A stretch of DNA of 64,000 bases from Streptomyces abikoensis. Lineage in GTDB: Bacteria; Actinomycetota; Actinomycetes; Streptomycetales; Streptomycetaceae. The notes beneath the pieces were generated by a model. It did not search any database, was not told the DNA's origin, and saw only the letters and a list, made by a program, of their open reading frames with translations. The stretch spans positions 124,001-188,000 of the forward strand of contig NZ_BMRT01000004.1 in NCBI RefSeq assembly GCF_014648775.1. Direction: 5' to 3'. Position numbers and translations under genes: made by a program. Positions within the stretch are counted from its first letter, which is position 1. Each line of letters starts with the position of its first letter. Shown piece by piece: positions 40,375-48,991 of the stretch.

Positions 40375-42129
40375 GGAACGCCGCCCCCCGCCCATCAGCT
40401 CCCGGTACGACGCCGAACGCGCCATGAGCTCCCGGTGGGTGCCGGCGACCGTACCGGGACCGTCCATGACCAGCACGCGATCCGCGCGCCGGGCCGAGCC
40501 CGCGCGGTGCGCGACGACCACGAGGGTGCCGCCGGGGCGCGCCGCGAAGGCGCCCTCGGCGCGCGCCTCGGCGGCGGGGTCCAGATGGCAGGCCGCCTCG
40601 TCCAGCAGCGCCACGGGGGCCGGCGAGAGGTACGCGCGGACCAGCGCGATCAGTTGCCGCTCCCCCGCCGAGAGCTCGTCCGGTGTCACCGGGGCGTCCA
40701 GCCCGCCCAGCCGCCGGACGAGCGCGTCAGCGCCGATCGCCTCGGCGGCGGCCAGCACCTCGCGCTCGCCGACGGGGTCGTCGCGCAGGTAGCGCAGGTT
40801 GTCGCCGACGGTGCCGGAGAAGACGTACGCCTCCTGCGGGATGAGCACGCGCCGCGCCGCCGCCCCCTCGGCGCGTGCCGCCGCGCCGCCCACCCGCACC
40901 TCGCCGGACGAGGGTTCCAGCAGCCCCGCGATCAGGTACGCCAGCGTGGACTTGCCCACCCCGCTCGGCCCGACGACGACCAGCCGCGTGCCGGGCGGGA
41001 GGGTGAGGTCGAGGTCGCGGACGACGGGCTCGGCGTGGGCGCCGTAGCCGAAGGTGACGCGGCGCAGCTCGACGGCGGGAGCGGTGGCGTCGGTGACGGC
41101 GGGCGCCGGGGCCGAGGCCGGGATCGGGGCCGAGGCCGGGGCCGGGCCCGGCGCCGTCAGCCTGCGGACGACCACCGCCAGCCGTGAACCGCTCGTGCCC
41201 AGCCCGTGGATGAGGCTCTGGAGCGCGGGCAGCAGCGACTGCGTCAGGTACGCCAGCGCGCCGACGAGCGCGCCCGGGGTCACCCCGTGGTCCAGCAGCC
41301 AGGGCGTCGCGACGAGCAGCGGCACGACGGGGAAGCGGCCCGCGAGGGCCAGGGCCGCCGCCCTCGCCACGGACCAGCGGGCGAGCGCGGTCGAGGCGCG
41401 GAGCTCGGCGTCGACGAGCGCGCCCGTGTCCGTGCGTACGCGTGCCTCGCCGCCGCCCGCGGCGATGTCGCGCAGCCCCGCGCACGCCTCGCCGCACGAC
41501 TGCGCCAGCGCCTCGTCGGCGACCAGGAACGCCTCCTGGCGGCGGGCCAGCGGCCGCAGGGTCGCGAGGAACAGCCCGAGGCCGAGGAGGAGTGGCGGGA
41601 CCACGACGGCGAGGAGGACGGGCGCGAGCAGGAACAGGCCCACCAGGGCGCCGGCGGCCGTGAAGACGAACGAGCGCGTCACCATCACCAGGCCGGCGAA
41701 CGTGTCGCGGGCGATCTCCACTTGGTGGGTGAGCCGTGAGACGGCGGCGGCGTCGCCGTCGCCCAGCGCGCGGGTCACGACGCGGCGGACGAGCGCGTCC
41801 CGGAAGGGCTCGACGAGCGCGGCCACGCCCCGGAAGGTCCGCCCGGTGCCGTAGGCGCCGACGACGACGGCGACCGCGGCGGCCGCGAGCCAGAGCAGGC
41901 CGGTGGCCGGGCGACCGGCCAGGAAACCGGTGTCGAGGGCACGGGCGAGGGCGTAGCCGGTGGTGAGGGTGTGGGCGGCCTCGACGGCGGACCAGGCGGC
42001 GAGGACCGCGAGGACGCGGCGGTGGCGTGACAGGTGGGTGAGGAGGGGGTGGTTCGGTTGGTTCGGCACCGCCGGGAGCCTCCGTTTCGGTTGCGCGGCG
42101 TGGCGGCGGGGCGGCCTTCTCCCCGTCAC
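40216..42129 (-). CDS. ramB: ABC transporter permease/ATPase, RamB-like
   Basis: 637 residues from a GTG overlapping the ramA stop (GTGA). A six-helix ABC exporter membrane domain (about 40-330) is followed by an ATPase domain: GPSGVGKST (Walker A), IPQEAYVFSGTVGDN (Q-loop), a weak signature LSAGERQ, VALLDEA (Walker B), VVAHRAG (His switch). With RamA it should form a heterodimeric exporter for the lanthipeptide. Its first about 30 residues are encoded by a dispersed repeat (42060-42116). Its last about 53 codons run antisense through the 3' end of ramR, unlike a normal end near MARSASYRELMGG. Confidence 0.88.
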   Translation of the reverse strand: MTGRRPPRRHAAQPKRRLPAVPNQPNHPLLTHLSRHRRVLAVLAAWSAVEAAHTLTTGYALARALDTGFLAGRPATGLLWLAAAAVAVVVGAYGTGRTFRGVAALVEPFRDALVRRVVTRALGDGDAAAVSRLTHQVEIARDTFAGLVMVTRSFVFTAAGALVGLFLLAPVLLAVVVPPLLLGLGLFLATLRPLARRQEAFLVADEALAQSCGEACAGLRDIAAGGGEARVRTDTGALVDAELRASTALARWSVARAAALALAGRFPVVPLLVATPWLLDHGVTPGALVGALAYLTQSLLPALQSLIHGLGTSGSRLAVVVRRLTAPGPAPASAPIPASAPAPAVTDATAPAVELRRVTFGYGAHAEPVVRDLDLTLPPGTRLVVVGPSGVGKSTLAYLIAGLLEPSSGEVRVGGAAARAEGAAARRVLIPQEAYVFSGTVGDNLRYLRDDPVGEREVLAAAEAIGADALVRRLGGLDAPVTPDELSAGERQLIALVRAYLSPAPVALLDEAACHLDPAAEARAEGAFAARPGGTLVVVAHRAGSARRADRVLVMDGPGTVAGTHRELMARSASYRELMGGGRRSSHPAGAARDADRVHPVARPGLPGDGGHVVAHGSVRQVEAARDLADGGALGGE

Positions 42130-43835
42130 CCCTCGAACACCGCCCGGTACCCCGGCAGGCGCCAGAGCTCCGTGTGCGGGCCGACAGCCCGTACGCGGCC
42201 CCCGTCCAGCCAGGCGACGCGGTCAGCCCGTTCCGCCGTCGCGAGCCGGTGGGCGACGATCAGCCGGGTGCGGGCGGCGACGTCGTGCAGCAGCGCGTCG
42301 GCCACCCGCGACTCGGTGACCGAGTCGAGGCTGGACGTGGCGTCGTCAAGGATCAGCAGCCGGCCCGCGTGGGCGAAGGCGCGGGCGAGGCCGAGGCGTT
42401 GGGCCTCGCCGCCGGAGAGAGGCGCGGCCGCGCACGCCGTGTCGTAGCCGTCCGGCAGCCGGCGTACGAAGTCGTCCGCGCACGCCGCGCGGGCGGCGTC
42501 GACGACGACCTCGGGCGGGGGCGCGAACGAGCCGAAGGCGAGCGTCCCGCCGATCGTGCCGCCGAGCAGCGCCGGGCGGGCGAAGGCGTAGCCGACCTGG
42601 CGGCGCAGTTCGTCGTGGGCGAGCTCGCGCAGCGGGACCCCGTCGAGGGTGATCTCGCCCGCGTCGGGGTCGGCGAGCCGGCCGGCCAGTTCGGCGAGGA
42701 CGGACTTGCCCGTGCCGGAGCGGCCGACGACGGCCGTCGTCGAGCCGCCCGGTACGACGAGGTCCACGCCGCGCAGCACCGTCCGCCCGCCCCGCTCGGC
42801 GGCGACGCCGCGCAGCCGCAGCGTCCCGTCGCCGTCGGCGGGCAGCCGCCGGGTGCCGTGGACGGTCGGCGGCAGGGCGTGGACCTCGGCCAGGCGGCGC
42901 GCGGCGGTACGCCCGTGGACCAGCGCCCCCAGGTGCCCGACGAGCATGCCGACGCCCGTCGCGAGGACCGCGTAGCGGGACGCCGCCAGCAGGTCGCCGA
43001 CGCTCAGCGCGCCCCGCGACAGCTCCAGTCCGGCGACGGCGAGGACGGCGATCTGGAGCAGCGGCACCAGGGCCGTCGCCTGGGCGGAGGAGCGGCCCTG
43101 CACCCGCCACATGCGGTGGCCGTGGCGGGAGAGGCCGGGGAGGGGTTCGAGGACGCGGTCCCGTTCGCGGGCGGCCGTGCCGGCGGCCGCGATGGTCCGG
43201 GCGCCGCCGACGGCCTCCATCAGCCGCCCGGCGAGCTCGCCCTGCAGGCGCTGGTAGCCGGCGAGGCTGTCGGTGGAGGCGCGGGTGAACGCCCGGAGCA
43301 GCAGCGCGAGCAGCGGTGCGCCCGCGAGGAACACCAGGGCGAGCCACGGATCGAGGAGGGCGAGCGCGACGATGCCGCCGATCGGGCCGACGACGGCGGT
43401 GACGGTACCGGCGACGGTCGCCGGGGCCGTCCCTGCCTGCGCGGCGTTGCCGACGAGCCGGGCGACGAGGTCGCCCGGCGTCATCCGGGCCGTGGCCCGG
43501 GGGCCCGCCGCGAGGACGTGACCGAGCGCGGTGCGGCGCAGCCGGGCGGTGGTGCGGGCGGTGGTGGTGGCGTTGAGGTACTCGCCGAGCGCGTCGAGGG
43601 CCGCGGGGACGCAGACGAGGGCGGCGCAGAGGGCCACCCAGCGGCGGGTCGCCTGCCCCTTCAGCAGCAGGTCGAGGGTGTGCCCGAGCACGGCGGGCAG
43701 CAGCAGGGCCGCGCCCGTGCTCGCGGTGGCGATCAGGACGAGGGCGGCGGTGCGGGGGGCGGCGGTGCGGAGGGTGGTGGCGAGGAGGCGGTCGCCGTCG
43801 CGGCGCGTTGCCTCGTGCAGTGCCGTCGAGGTCAT
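42126..43835 (-). CDS. ramA: ABC transporter permease/ATPase, RamA-like
   Basis: 569 residues from ATG 43835 with AGGAGG upstream. ABC exporter fold: membrane helices near 40-65, 75-95, 145-190 and 260-305; ATPase domain with VVGRSGTGKSVLAELAG (Walker A), a degenerate Q-loop region (VGYAFARPALLGGTIGGTLAFG), signature LSGGEAQRLGLARAFA, and LLILDDATSSLD (Walker B), VAHRL (His switch). Its good signature motif complements the weaker one in RamB, as in asymmetric heterodimeric exporters. It lies downstream of the lanthipeptide precursor gene, with a dispersed repeat between. Confidence 0.9.
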   Translation of the reverse strand: MTSTALHEATRRDGDRLLATTLRTAAPRTAALVLIATASTGAALLLPAVLGHTLDLLLKGQATRRWVALCAALVCVPAALDALGEYLNATTTARTTARLRRTALGHVLAAGPRATARMTPGDLVARLVGNAAQAGTAPATVAGTVTAVVGPIGGIVALALLDPWLALVFLAGAPLLALLLRAFTRASTDSLAGYQRLQGELAGRLMEAVGGARTIAAAGTAARERDRVLEPLPGLSRHGHRMWRVQGRSSAQATALVPLLQIAVLAVAGLELSRGALSVGDLLAASRYAVLATGVGMLVGHLGALVHGRTAARRLAEVHALPPTVHGTRRLPADGDGTLRLRGVAAERGGRTVLRGVDLVVPGGSTTAVVGRSGTGKSVLAELAGRLADPDAGEITLDGVPLRELAHDELRRQVGYAFARPALLGGTIGGTLAFGSFAPPPEVVVDAARAACADDFVRRLPDGYDTACAAAPLSGGEAQRLGLARAFAHAGRLLILDDATSSLDSVTESRVADALLHDVAARTRLIVAHRLATAERADRVAWLDGGRVRAVGPHTELWRLPGYRAVFEG

Positions 43836-43861
43836 GCGGTCGTCCTCCTGTACCGGGGGCG

Positions 43862-43995
43862 GGTTCGGCACCGCCGGGCCGGCAGGCGGTGGCTGGGCGC
43901 CGTGGCGGCGGAGCAGTGCCCCGGTCCCGCCCTTTCACCGTTTCCCGGGGCTGCGCCCCGGCCCCCGCGGCCCGAGGGCTTCGCCCCGGGCCCGG
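43862..43995. repeat. Dispersed GC-rich palindromic repeat upstream of ramA
   Basis: Starts GGTTCGGCACCGCCGGG and shares about 130 bp with the element at 54027, including GTGCCCCGGTCCCGCCC and TTTCACCGTTTCCCGGGGC. Another strong hairpin (GTGGGCCCTCCCC/GGGGAGGGCCCAC, 44032-44062) follows just before ramS ends. The block could attenuate transcription from ramS into ramA. Confidence 0.7.
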
Positions 43996-44089
43996 GCAGG
44001 GGAGGAACCCCACCGGCCGACGACGCCCGGGTGGGCCCTCCCCTCTCGGGGAGGGCCCACCCTGAGCGGTCACCCGCGAGCGTGAGTCG

Positions 44090-44212
44090 TCACAGGCACA
44101 GCAGCACGCTGGCCGTGCTGATGCACGAGAGCAGGCTGACCGTGCTCTGGCCGCCGCCGTGGCCACCGTCGTGGCTGTCGGACTCCATGTTCTGCAGGTC
44201 GAGAAGCGCCAT
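44090..44212 (-). CDS. ramS: Class III lanthipeptide precursor (SapB/RamS-like)
   Basis: A 40-residue peptide. ATG 44212 has AAAGGAA eight bases upstream; TGA ends at 44090. The leader starts MALLDLQNMES, matching the LFDLQ-type recognition motif of RamS/AmfS leaders. A His/Gly-rich hinge (SHDGGHGGGQ, 13-22) follows. The core has two copies of S-x2-S-x3-C: STVSLLSC (S23, S26, C30) and STASVLLC (S32, S35, C39), the pattern for two labionin or lanthionine rings. It ends in a single Leu. It lies directly after ramC and before the two ABC genes, in the order seen in ram/amf loci. The mature product should be an amphiphilic surfactant peptide for aerial growth. Confidence 0.92.
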   Translation of the reverse strand: MALLDLQNMESDSHDGGHGGGQSTVSLLSCISTASVLLCL

Positions 44213-44260
44213 GGTTCTGATTCCTTTCGTGGGGACGGAAGTGAACGGTGGAACGGTTGG

Positions 44261-46939
44261 TCACGACTCCACGACGTGGTGGAGCCGGCTCTGGGGCCCC
44301 CGTGGGGGCGGGAGGAAGGGCAGCCGGGCGTCGCCCTGGAGGGAGCCGAGCGCGAGCAGACAGCCCGCCGTGCCCGTGGCGAGGTCCATCGACAGCCGCA
44401 TCATCTGGCTGCCGGGGAAGGCGAGTTCGCCCTGGTAGGGGATGCCGTACCAGCCCAGGGCGGCCACTTGGGCGGCCAGGTCGGCCGGAGCGGACCCCGG
44501 CGTCGTCGTACGGCCGAGGTGCCAGATCATTCCGGCGCGCCCCTGGAAGAGGCCGGGGTGGGCGTAGAAGCGGGACCGGGCGGCGGTCAGGATCGCGGCG
44601 CGGGCCTCGATGAGCTCCTCGTCCGGGTCGGGGACGTGGGCGAGGTAGTCGTCCAGGACGGCGCCGATGCCGACGCTGCCGTCGCCGAGGTAGGGCATGG
44701 TCCGCCAGCCCTCGTCGACGTCGAGGGCGCCGTTGGCGGTGCGGACGCAGCGCGCGAGGTCGGCGCGCAGGGCCGTGCCGGCGAGGTCGAGGAGGGCGGG
44801 CGCGCCGGTGCGTTCGTACAGCCGGAGGAAGAGGAGGGCGGAGCCGGTGGCACCGCGCATCAGCCCCGCGCGCTGCCGCGCCTCGCCGCCGTCGGCGGCG
44901 AGCCGGTCGGCCAGCAACTGGGCGGCTTCCACCGCGCGTTCGTGGAAGTGGCGTTCACCCGTCGTGCGCGCCAGGTCGTCGAGGTGCAGGCCGATGCCGG
45001 CGAGCCCGCCGCGCAGGCCGGAGGTGAGGCGTTGCCACTTCTCGCCGAGGAGGGTGGCGGTGAGGTCGAGGGCGCGCCGCGTGTGGCCGAGGCGGTGGAG
45101 GACGTGGGCGACGCCCGCGAGTCCGTCGTAGAGGCCGAGCGGGGTGCCGGGCGGGGTCGCGCCGGGGTCGGTGTGGGCGAGCAGCCAGCGTTCGCCCTGC
45201 TCGTAGCGGTCGGGGCCGGTCTCGGCGAGCGCGTACAGGACGCCGGCGGCGCCGTGGGCGAGGCCGAGGCCGCCGCCCTCGGAGAACTGGGCGATGTCCC
45301 CGGGGAAGAGCCGGTCGTCGCGCTCGGGTGTGGCGGAGGCGAGGATCGCGCGGACCATGGAGTCGCGGGCGGCGGGCCAGTCGTCCGTAGGGGGAAGGAC
45401 CGTGGCCGCCACGGGCCCGGCGGACACGGGCCCCACCAGGGCGGGCCCGGACCGTGCGGTGGCGGCGGTGGTGACGGTACCACCGGACGCCTCCCGCGTG
45501 ATCTCGGCGACGGCCTCGTCGAGGAACTCCCGCGGCACGGCGGGGAAGTGCTCGGCGATGATGTCGGCGAGGTGCGCGGCCTTGGCCCGGTCGATGACGA
45601 AGAGCGTGGTGACGGGCAGGAACAGCGCGATCCGCAGACAGGCGAGGGCGTAGCGGTCGACATCGGTGCCGGTGCGGTCCGGCGGGGCGAAGAAGCCGGG
45701 GTGGGCGACGATCTGCCGGCCGCCCTCGGTGGCGGGCGCGGCGGCCTCGAAGTCGATGAGGGTGACGGACTCCTCGTCGGGCCCGACCATGATGTTGAAC
45801 ATGTGGAGGTCGTTGAAGACCACGCCCCGGGAGTGGACGGCTTCGACGGCTCGTTCCACCCCTCGGTGGATCCGCAGGGCCCAGGCGGTGTAGTCGGCGA
45901 CGGCGGCCGGGTCGGGGTCGGCGGCGAGCAGCGGGTGGCGTTCGCCGAAGAAGGAGTTGAGGGGGCGGCCCTCGACGAAGTCCATGACGAGGAAGCGGTG
46001 GTCGCCGATGGTGAGCCAGTCGCGGACGCCGGGGGCGACGCCGAGGCCGGCGAGCCGGTCGAGGGCGTCCTTCTCGCGTTCCAGCCGGGCGATGGCGTCG
46101 GCGCCGTCGGCGGCGAGCCCGGCGTGCGGGCGGGCCTCCTTGAGCACGACGCGCGAGCCGTCGCGGGTGTCGGTGCCCCGGTAGACGCCGCCGCCGTTGG
46201 AGAAGTGCAGGGCCTTCTCGATGCGGTAGGGCAGGTCGGCGACGGTGGTCGCGTTCCGGGCGGCCAGGTGGGGCTCCAGGAACGCGGGCAGGGTCACCCA
46301 CGCGGGCACCTGGAAGGCGGGGTCGCGCGGGTCGGGGACGAGCGTGCCGTCCGCGTCCTCGATGGCGGGGACGAGGCTGCCGCGCGCGTCGACGCAGTAG
46401 CGGCGGGCGAAGGCGCCGTAGCGCACGTACAGCGGCCCTTCGTGCCAGCGCAGGTCGGTGAGGATGTACGGGCCCGGGCGCCCGCCGAGGATCCCCTCCA
46501 GGTCGGTGAGGACGGTGCGCAGGCCCTCCTCGTCGGCGGGGTAGATCGTGACGAACTTTCCGCTGGCGTCGCGTGGCGCGTACTTGTTGTTGCGGAGGTG
46601 GAGCAGGTGGGGCGCGGGGACGAACTTGAACGGGATGCCCCGGGGGACGCAGTAGTCCCACACGTCGGCGGCGGTCTTGTCGGCGCCGTCCGCCGTGGCC
46701 GACACATGGATCTTCCAGCCCTGCGCGGGCTGCCGTCCGTCCGCGCCGAGGGGCGCGAGGTGGAGCCAGTCGCCGTTGCGGCCGCTCGTCCACCCCTCGG
46801 GCACGGGCCGCCGCGCGGTTTCGAACAGCGCGTCCTCGACCCGGCTGCCGCCCGTACCGGACGCCGGGCGGGACAGCCGGTCCGGGATCTCGTAGAAGTG
46901 CCTGTCGGCCAGGCAGTAGACCTCGTACCGCTTCTCCAT
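44261..46939 (-). CDS. ramC: Class III lanthipeptide synthetase (LanKC), RamC-like
   Basis: 892 residues from ATG 46939 behind AAGGGGGG. It begins MEKRYEVYCLADRHFYEIPDRL, as RamC proteins do. Residues about 1-210 are the phosphoSer/Thr lyase part; about 220-500 are a Ser/Thr kinase domain (GGGVYRGTD, VVLKEARPH Lys, HSRGVVFNDLHMFNIMV catalytic loop, TLIDFEAA); about 540-892 are a LanC-like cyclase toroid with GLAHGAAGVLYALAE and GLYDGLAGVAHVLHRLG. The Cys/His zinc ligands of true LanC are not evident, as is usual for class III. The enzyme phosphorylates Ser residues of RamS, eliminates phosphate and forms the rings. Confidence 0.93.
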   Translation of the reverse strand: MEKRYEVYCLADRHFYEIPDRLSRPASGTGGSRVEDALFETARRPVPEGWTSGRNGDWLHLAPLGADGRQPAQGWKIHVSATADGADKTAADVWDYCVPRGIPFKFVPAPHLLHLRNNKYAPRDASGKFVTIYPADEEGLRTVLTDLEGILGGRPGPYILTDLRWHEGPLYVRYGAFARRYCVDARGSLVPAIEDADGTLVPDPRDPAFQVPAWVTLPAFLEPHLAARNATTVADLPYRIEKALHFSNGGGVYRGTDTRDGSRVVLKEARPHAGLAADGADAIARLEREKDALDRLAGLGVAPGVRDWLTIGDHRFLVMDFVEGRPLNSFFGERHPLLAADPDPAAVADYTAWALRIHRGVERAVEAVHSRGVVFNDLHMFNIMVGPDEESVTLIDFEAAAPATEGGRQIVAHPGFFAPPDRTGTDVDRYALACLRIALFLPVTTLFVIDRAKAAHLADIIAEHFPAVPREFLDEAVAEITREASGGTVTTAATARSGPALVGPVSAGPVAATVLPPTDDWPAARDSMVRAILASATPERDDRLFPGDIAQFSEGGGLGLAHGAAGVLYALAETGPDRYEQGERWLLAHTDPGATPPGTPLGLYDGLAGVAHVLHRLGHTRRALDLTATLLGEKWQRLTSGLRGGLAGIGLHLDDLARTTGERHFHERAVEAAQLLADRLAADGGEARQRAGLMRGATGSALLFLRLYERTGAPALLDLAGTALRADLARCVRTANGALDVDEGWRTMPYLGDGSVGIGAVLDDYLAHVPDPDEELIEARAAILTAARSRFYAHPGLFQGRAGMIWHLGRTTTPGSAPADLAAQVAALGWYGIPYQGELAFPGSQMMRLSMDLATGTAGCLLALGSLQGDARLPFLPPPRGPQSRLHHVVES

Positions 46940-47155
46940 CGGCCCCCCTTGAGCTGCGACGGGAAGAGATTTCCACGCCACGGGGGGCCGGGACAGTCGT
47001 ATCTGTCACGAACATGTCGTGCGGAACGCACGCGTAAACATATGTACGGACCAGGGCGAACGCAGGTCAGGACCGATACCGGGGCGCACGCGGCGCGCCG
47101 GAGGCGCGGGCACGCTCCCCGGGCTCCCCGGGCTCACTCGCAGGGGTTCCGGGGC

Positions 47156-47404
47156 TCACTCACAGGGCTCCTCCGGCGGGAACACCGCCTCGCCCGTGCC
47201 GAGCACCCGGATGGCGACGGCTTCCACGGGGCAGCACTCGGCCGCGGCGAGGAGCTCGTCGGCGGGGGCGGTCTCCTCCGCGACCGGGTGCGAGCGCCGG
47301 GTCGTCGCGTCCAGCCGGAACGCCCCCGGGGCGACCCCCGCGCACTGGCCCGAGCCGACGCAGCGCGTCCGGTCGACGGTCACGCGCCAGCGGAGGTCAT
47401 CCAC
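47156..47404 (-). CDS. Ferredoxin (3Fe-4S type, P450-associated)
   Basis: 82 residues from a GTG at 47404 that overlaps the end of the aldehyde dehydrogenase gene. WRVTVDRTRCVGSGQCAGVAPGAFRL gives the first cysteines (CVGSGQC), and AAAECCPVEAVAI the last, with the usual CP. Missing one of the four cluster cysteines in the first motif, it fits the 3Fe-4S ferredoxins that feed electrons to actinobacterial P450s. Because it is coupled to the ALDH gene and not to a P450 gene, its partner may be the CYP125-like enzyme at 60983. It contains an extended acidic C-terminus. Confidence 0.9.
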   Translation of the reverse strand: MDDLRWRVTVDRTRCVGSGQCAGVAPGAFRLDATTRRSHPVAEETAPADELLAAAECCPVEAVAIRVLGTGEAVFPPEEPCE

Positions 47405-48866
47405 CGCCCGTCCCCTTCGGCAGGTGGATGGTCTTCTGCTCCAGGTACTCGGCGTAGCCCTCGGGGCCGCCCTCCCGGCCGAGGCCGGAGTCCTTGTAGC
47501 CGCCGAAGGGGCCGAACAGGTCGAGGCTGAAGGTGTTCACGGAGTACGTGCCCGTGCGCACCCGGCGGGCGACCTCCAGGCCGCGTTCGAGGTCGCCGGT
47601 CCAGACGCTGCCGGAGAGCCCGTAGTCGGAGTCGTCGGCGATGGCGATCGCCTCTTCCACGTCGCCGTAGGGCAACAGGCAGACGACGGGCCCGAAGATC
47701 TCCTCGCGGGCGACCCGCATGGTGTTGGTGACGTCGCCGAAGAGGGTCGGCTCGACGTACCAGCCCGTCGGGAGCCCGGCGGGGCGGCCGCCGCCGGCGA
47801 GGACGGACGCGCCGTCGAGGCGGCCGAGCCGGATGTAGTCGAGCGACCGCTCGCGCTGGCGGCGCGCGACCAGAGGGCCGACCTGGGTGGCGGGGTCGAG
47901 CGGGTCGCCGACGACCAGCGCGGCGGCCGCTGCCGCGAGGCGCTCGGCGAGCTCGGCGTAGTGGGCGCGGGGGGCGAGGACGCGGGTCTGGGCGACGCAC
48001 GCCTGGCCGTTGTTCATCCAGGCGCTGGGCACGATGCCGGCGACGGCGGCGTCCAGGTCGGCGTCGGGCAGGACGATCGCGGCGGACTTGCCGCCCAGCT
48101 CCAGGGTGACGCGGGTGAGGTTGCGGGAGGCGACCTCCATGACGCGCTTGCCGGCCGCGACGGAACCGGTGAAGGAGACCTTGTCGACGCCCGGGTGCCC
48201 GACGAGGTACTCGCCCGTCTCCCGGCCGCCCGGGACGATGGACAGCACGCCTTCCGGCAGCCCGGACGCGGTGGCGATCTCCGCGAGGACGTACGCGTCC
48301 AGGGGCGTCTCCGGCGCGGGCTTGAGCACCACCGAGCAGCCGGCCAGCAGGGCGGGCGCGAGCTTGGCCGCCGCCACGAACTGCGGCACGTTCCACGGCA
48401 CCACGGCCGCCACGACGCCCACCGGCTCCCGCCGCACCAGCAGCGGGCCCAGGGCGCCGGCGCGCCGCTCCTCGTGGGGGAAGTCCCGGGCGATGGCGAT
48501 GGCGCTGTCCCAGACCAGCACCGCGCCGAGCGCCTGCGCGAGGACGCTCCAGGAGTACGGGGAGCCGTTCTGCGCGGAGATCAGCCGGGCGAGCTCCTCG
48601 TGGCGGGCGGCGATGCCGTCCTTGATCCGGGTGACGACCTCGATCCGTTCCGCCAGCGGCAGCCCCGACCACACGCCGGAGTCGAAGGAGCTCCGCGCTG
48701 CCGCGACGGCCCGGTCCACGTCGATCCGCCCGGCGTGCGGGACGCGTCCGATGACGGCCTCGGTGTGGGGCGAGACGACCTCGATGACCGGCCCGCCGGG
48801 TCCTGCGGCGGGCTCGGCCCAGCGGCCGCCGATGTAGAGCTGTCCGTACTCGACGATGTCGCTCAT
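47397..48866 (-). CDS. Aldehyde dehydrogenase (NAD-dependent)
   Basis: 489 residues from ATG 48866 with GGGAGG seven bases upstream. Clear family motifs: VVPWNVPQFVAAAKLAPALLAGCSVVLKPAPETP (cofactor), FTGSVAAGKRVM, LELGGKSA with the general-base Glu, NNGQACVAQTR with the catalytic Cys, and EEIFGPVVCLLPY. It should oxidise an aldehyde to the acid. The coupled ferredoxin gene and the palindrome shared with the LLM and CYP125 promoters suggest a role in steroid or terpenoid side-chain oxidation. A tandem array of operator half-sites lies just upstream. Confidence 0.93.
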   Translation of the reverse strand: MSDIVEYGQLYIGGRWAEPAAGPGGPVIEVVSPHTEAVIGRVPHAGRIDVDRAVAAARSSFDSGVWSGLPLAERIEVVTRIKDGIAARHEELARLISAQNGSPYSWSVLAQALGAVLVWDSAIAIARDFPHEERRAGALGPLLVRREPVGVVAAVVPWNVPQFVAAAKLAPALLAGCSVVLKPAPETPLDAYVLAEIATASGLPEGVLSIVPGGRETGEYLVGHPGVDKVSFTGSVAAGKRVMEVASRNLTRVTLELGGKSAAIVLPDADLDAAVAGIVPSAWMNNGQACVAQTRVLAPRAHYAELAERLAAAAAALVVGDPLDPATQVGPLVARRQRERSLDYIRLGRLDGASVLAGGGRPAGLPTGWYVEPTLFGDVTNTMRVAREEIFGPVVCLLPYGDVEEAIAIADDSDYGLSGSVWTGDLERGLEVARRVRTGTYSVNTFSLDLFGPFGGYKDSGLGREGGPEGYAEYLEQKTIHLPKGTGGG

Positions 48867-48892
48867 GACGGGGCCTCCCGGCGGACGGCTGA

Positions 48893-48944
48893 CCTGACGC
48901 AGAACCTGACGCAGAACCTGACGCAGGACCTGACGCTGCATCAG
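48893..48944. promoter_or_regulatory. Tandem 12-bp operator array upstream of ALDH
   Basis: Three 12-bp units CCTGACGCAGAA (48893, 48905, 48917, the last with one change) run into a 15-bp palindrome CTGACGCTGCATCAG (48930-48944). On the minus strand this is one palindrome plus three extra CTGCGTCAG half-sites, 27 to 78 bases upstream of the ALDH start. Confidence 0.65.
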
Positions 48945-48991
48945 ATCTCGTAGCAGTTCCGCTTGTGAAGGGCAAGGGAGGCCGCCGCTTG

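Noticed and set aside
44213..44260. Second lanthipeptide precursor between ramS and ramC
   Set aside because: The 48 bases hold only the ramS ribosome site and no Ser/Cys-rich frame.
44159..47530. Plus-strand frame of about 1120 codons opposite ramC
   Set aside because: Same antisense shadow; ramC on the minus strand has lyase, kinase and cyclase motifs.
48893..48944. CRISPR-like array
   Set aside because: The repeat is only 12 bp, contiguous without spacers, and no cas genes are present.
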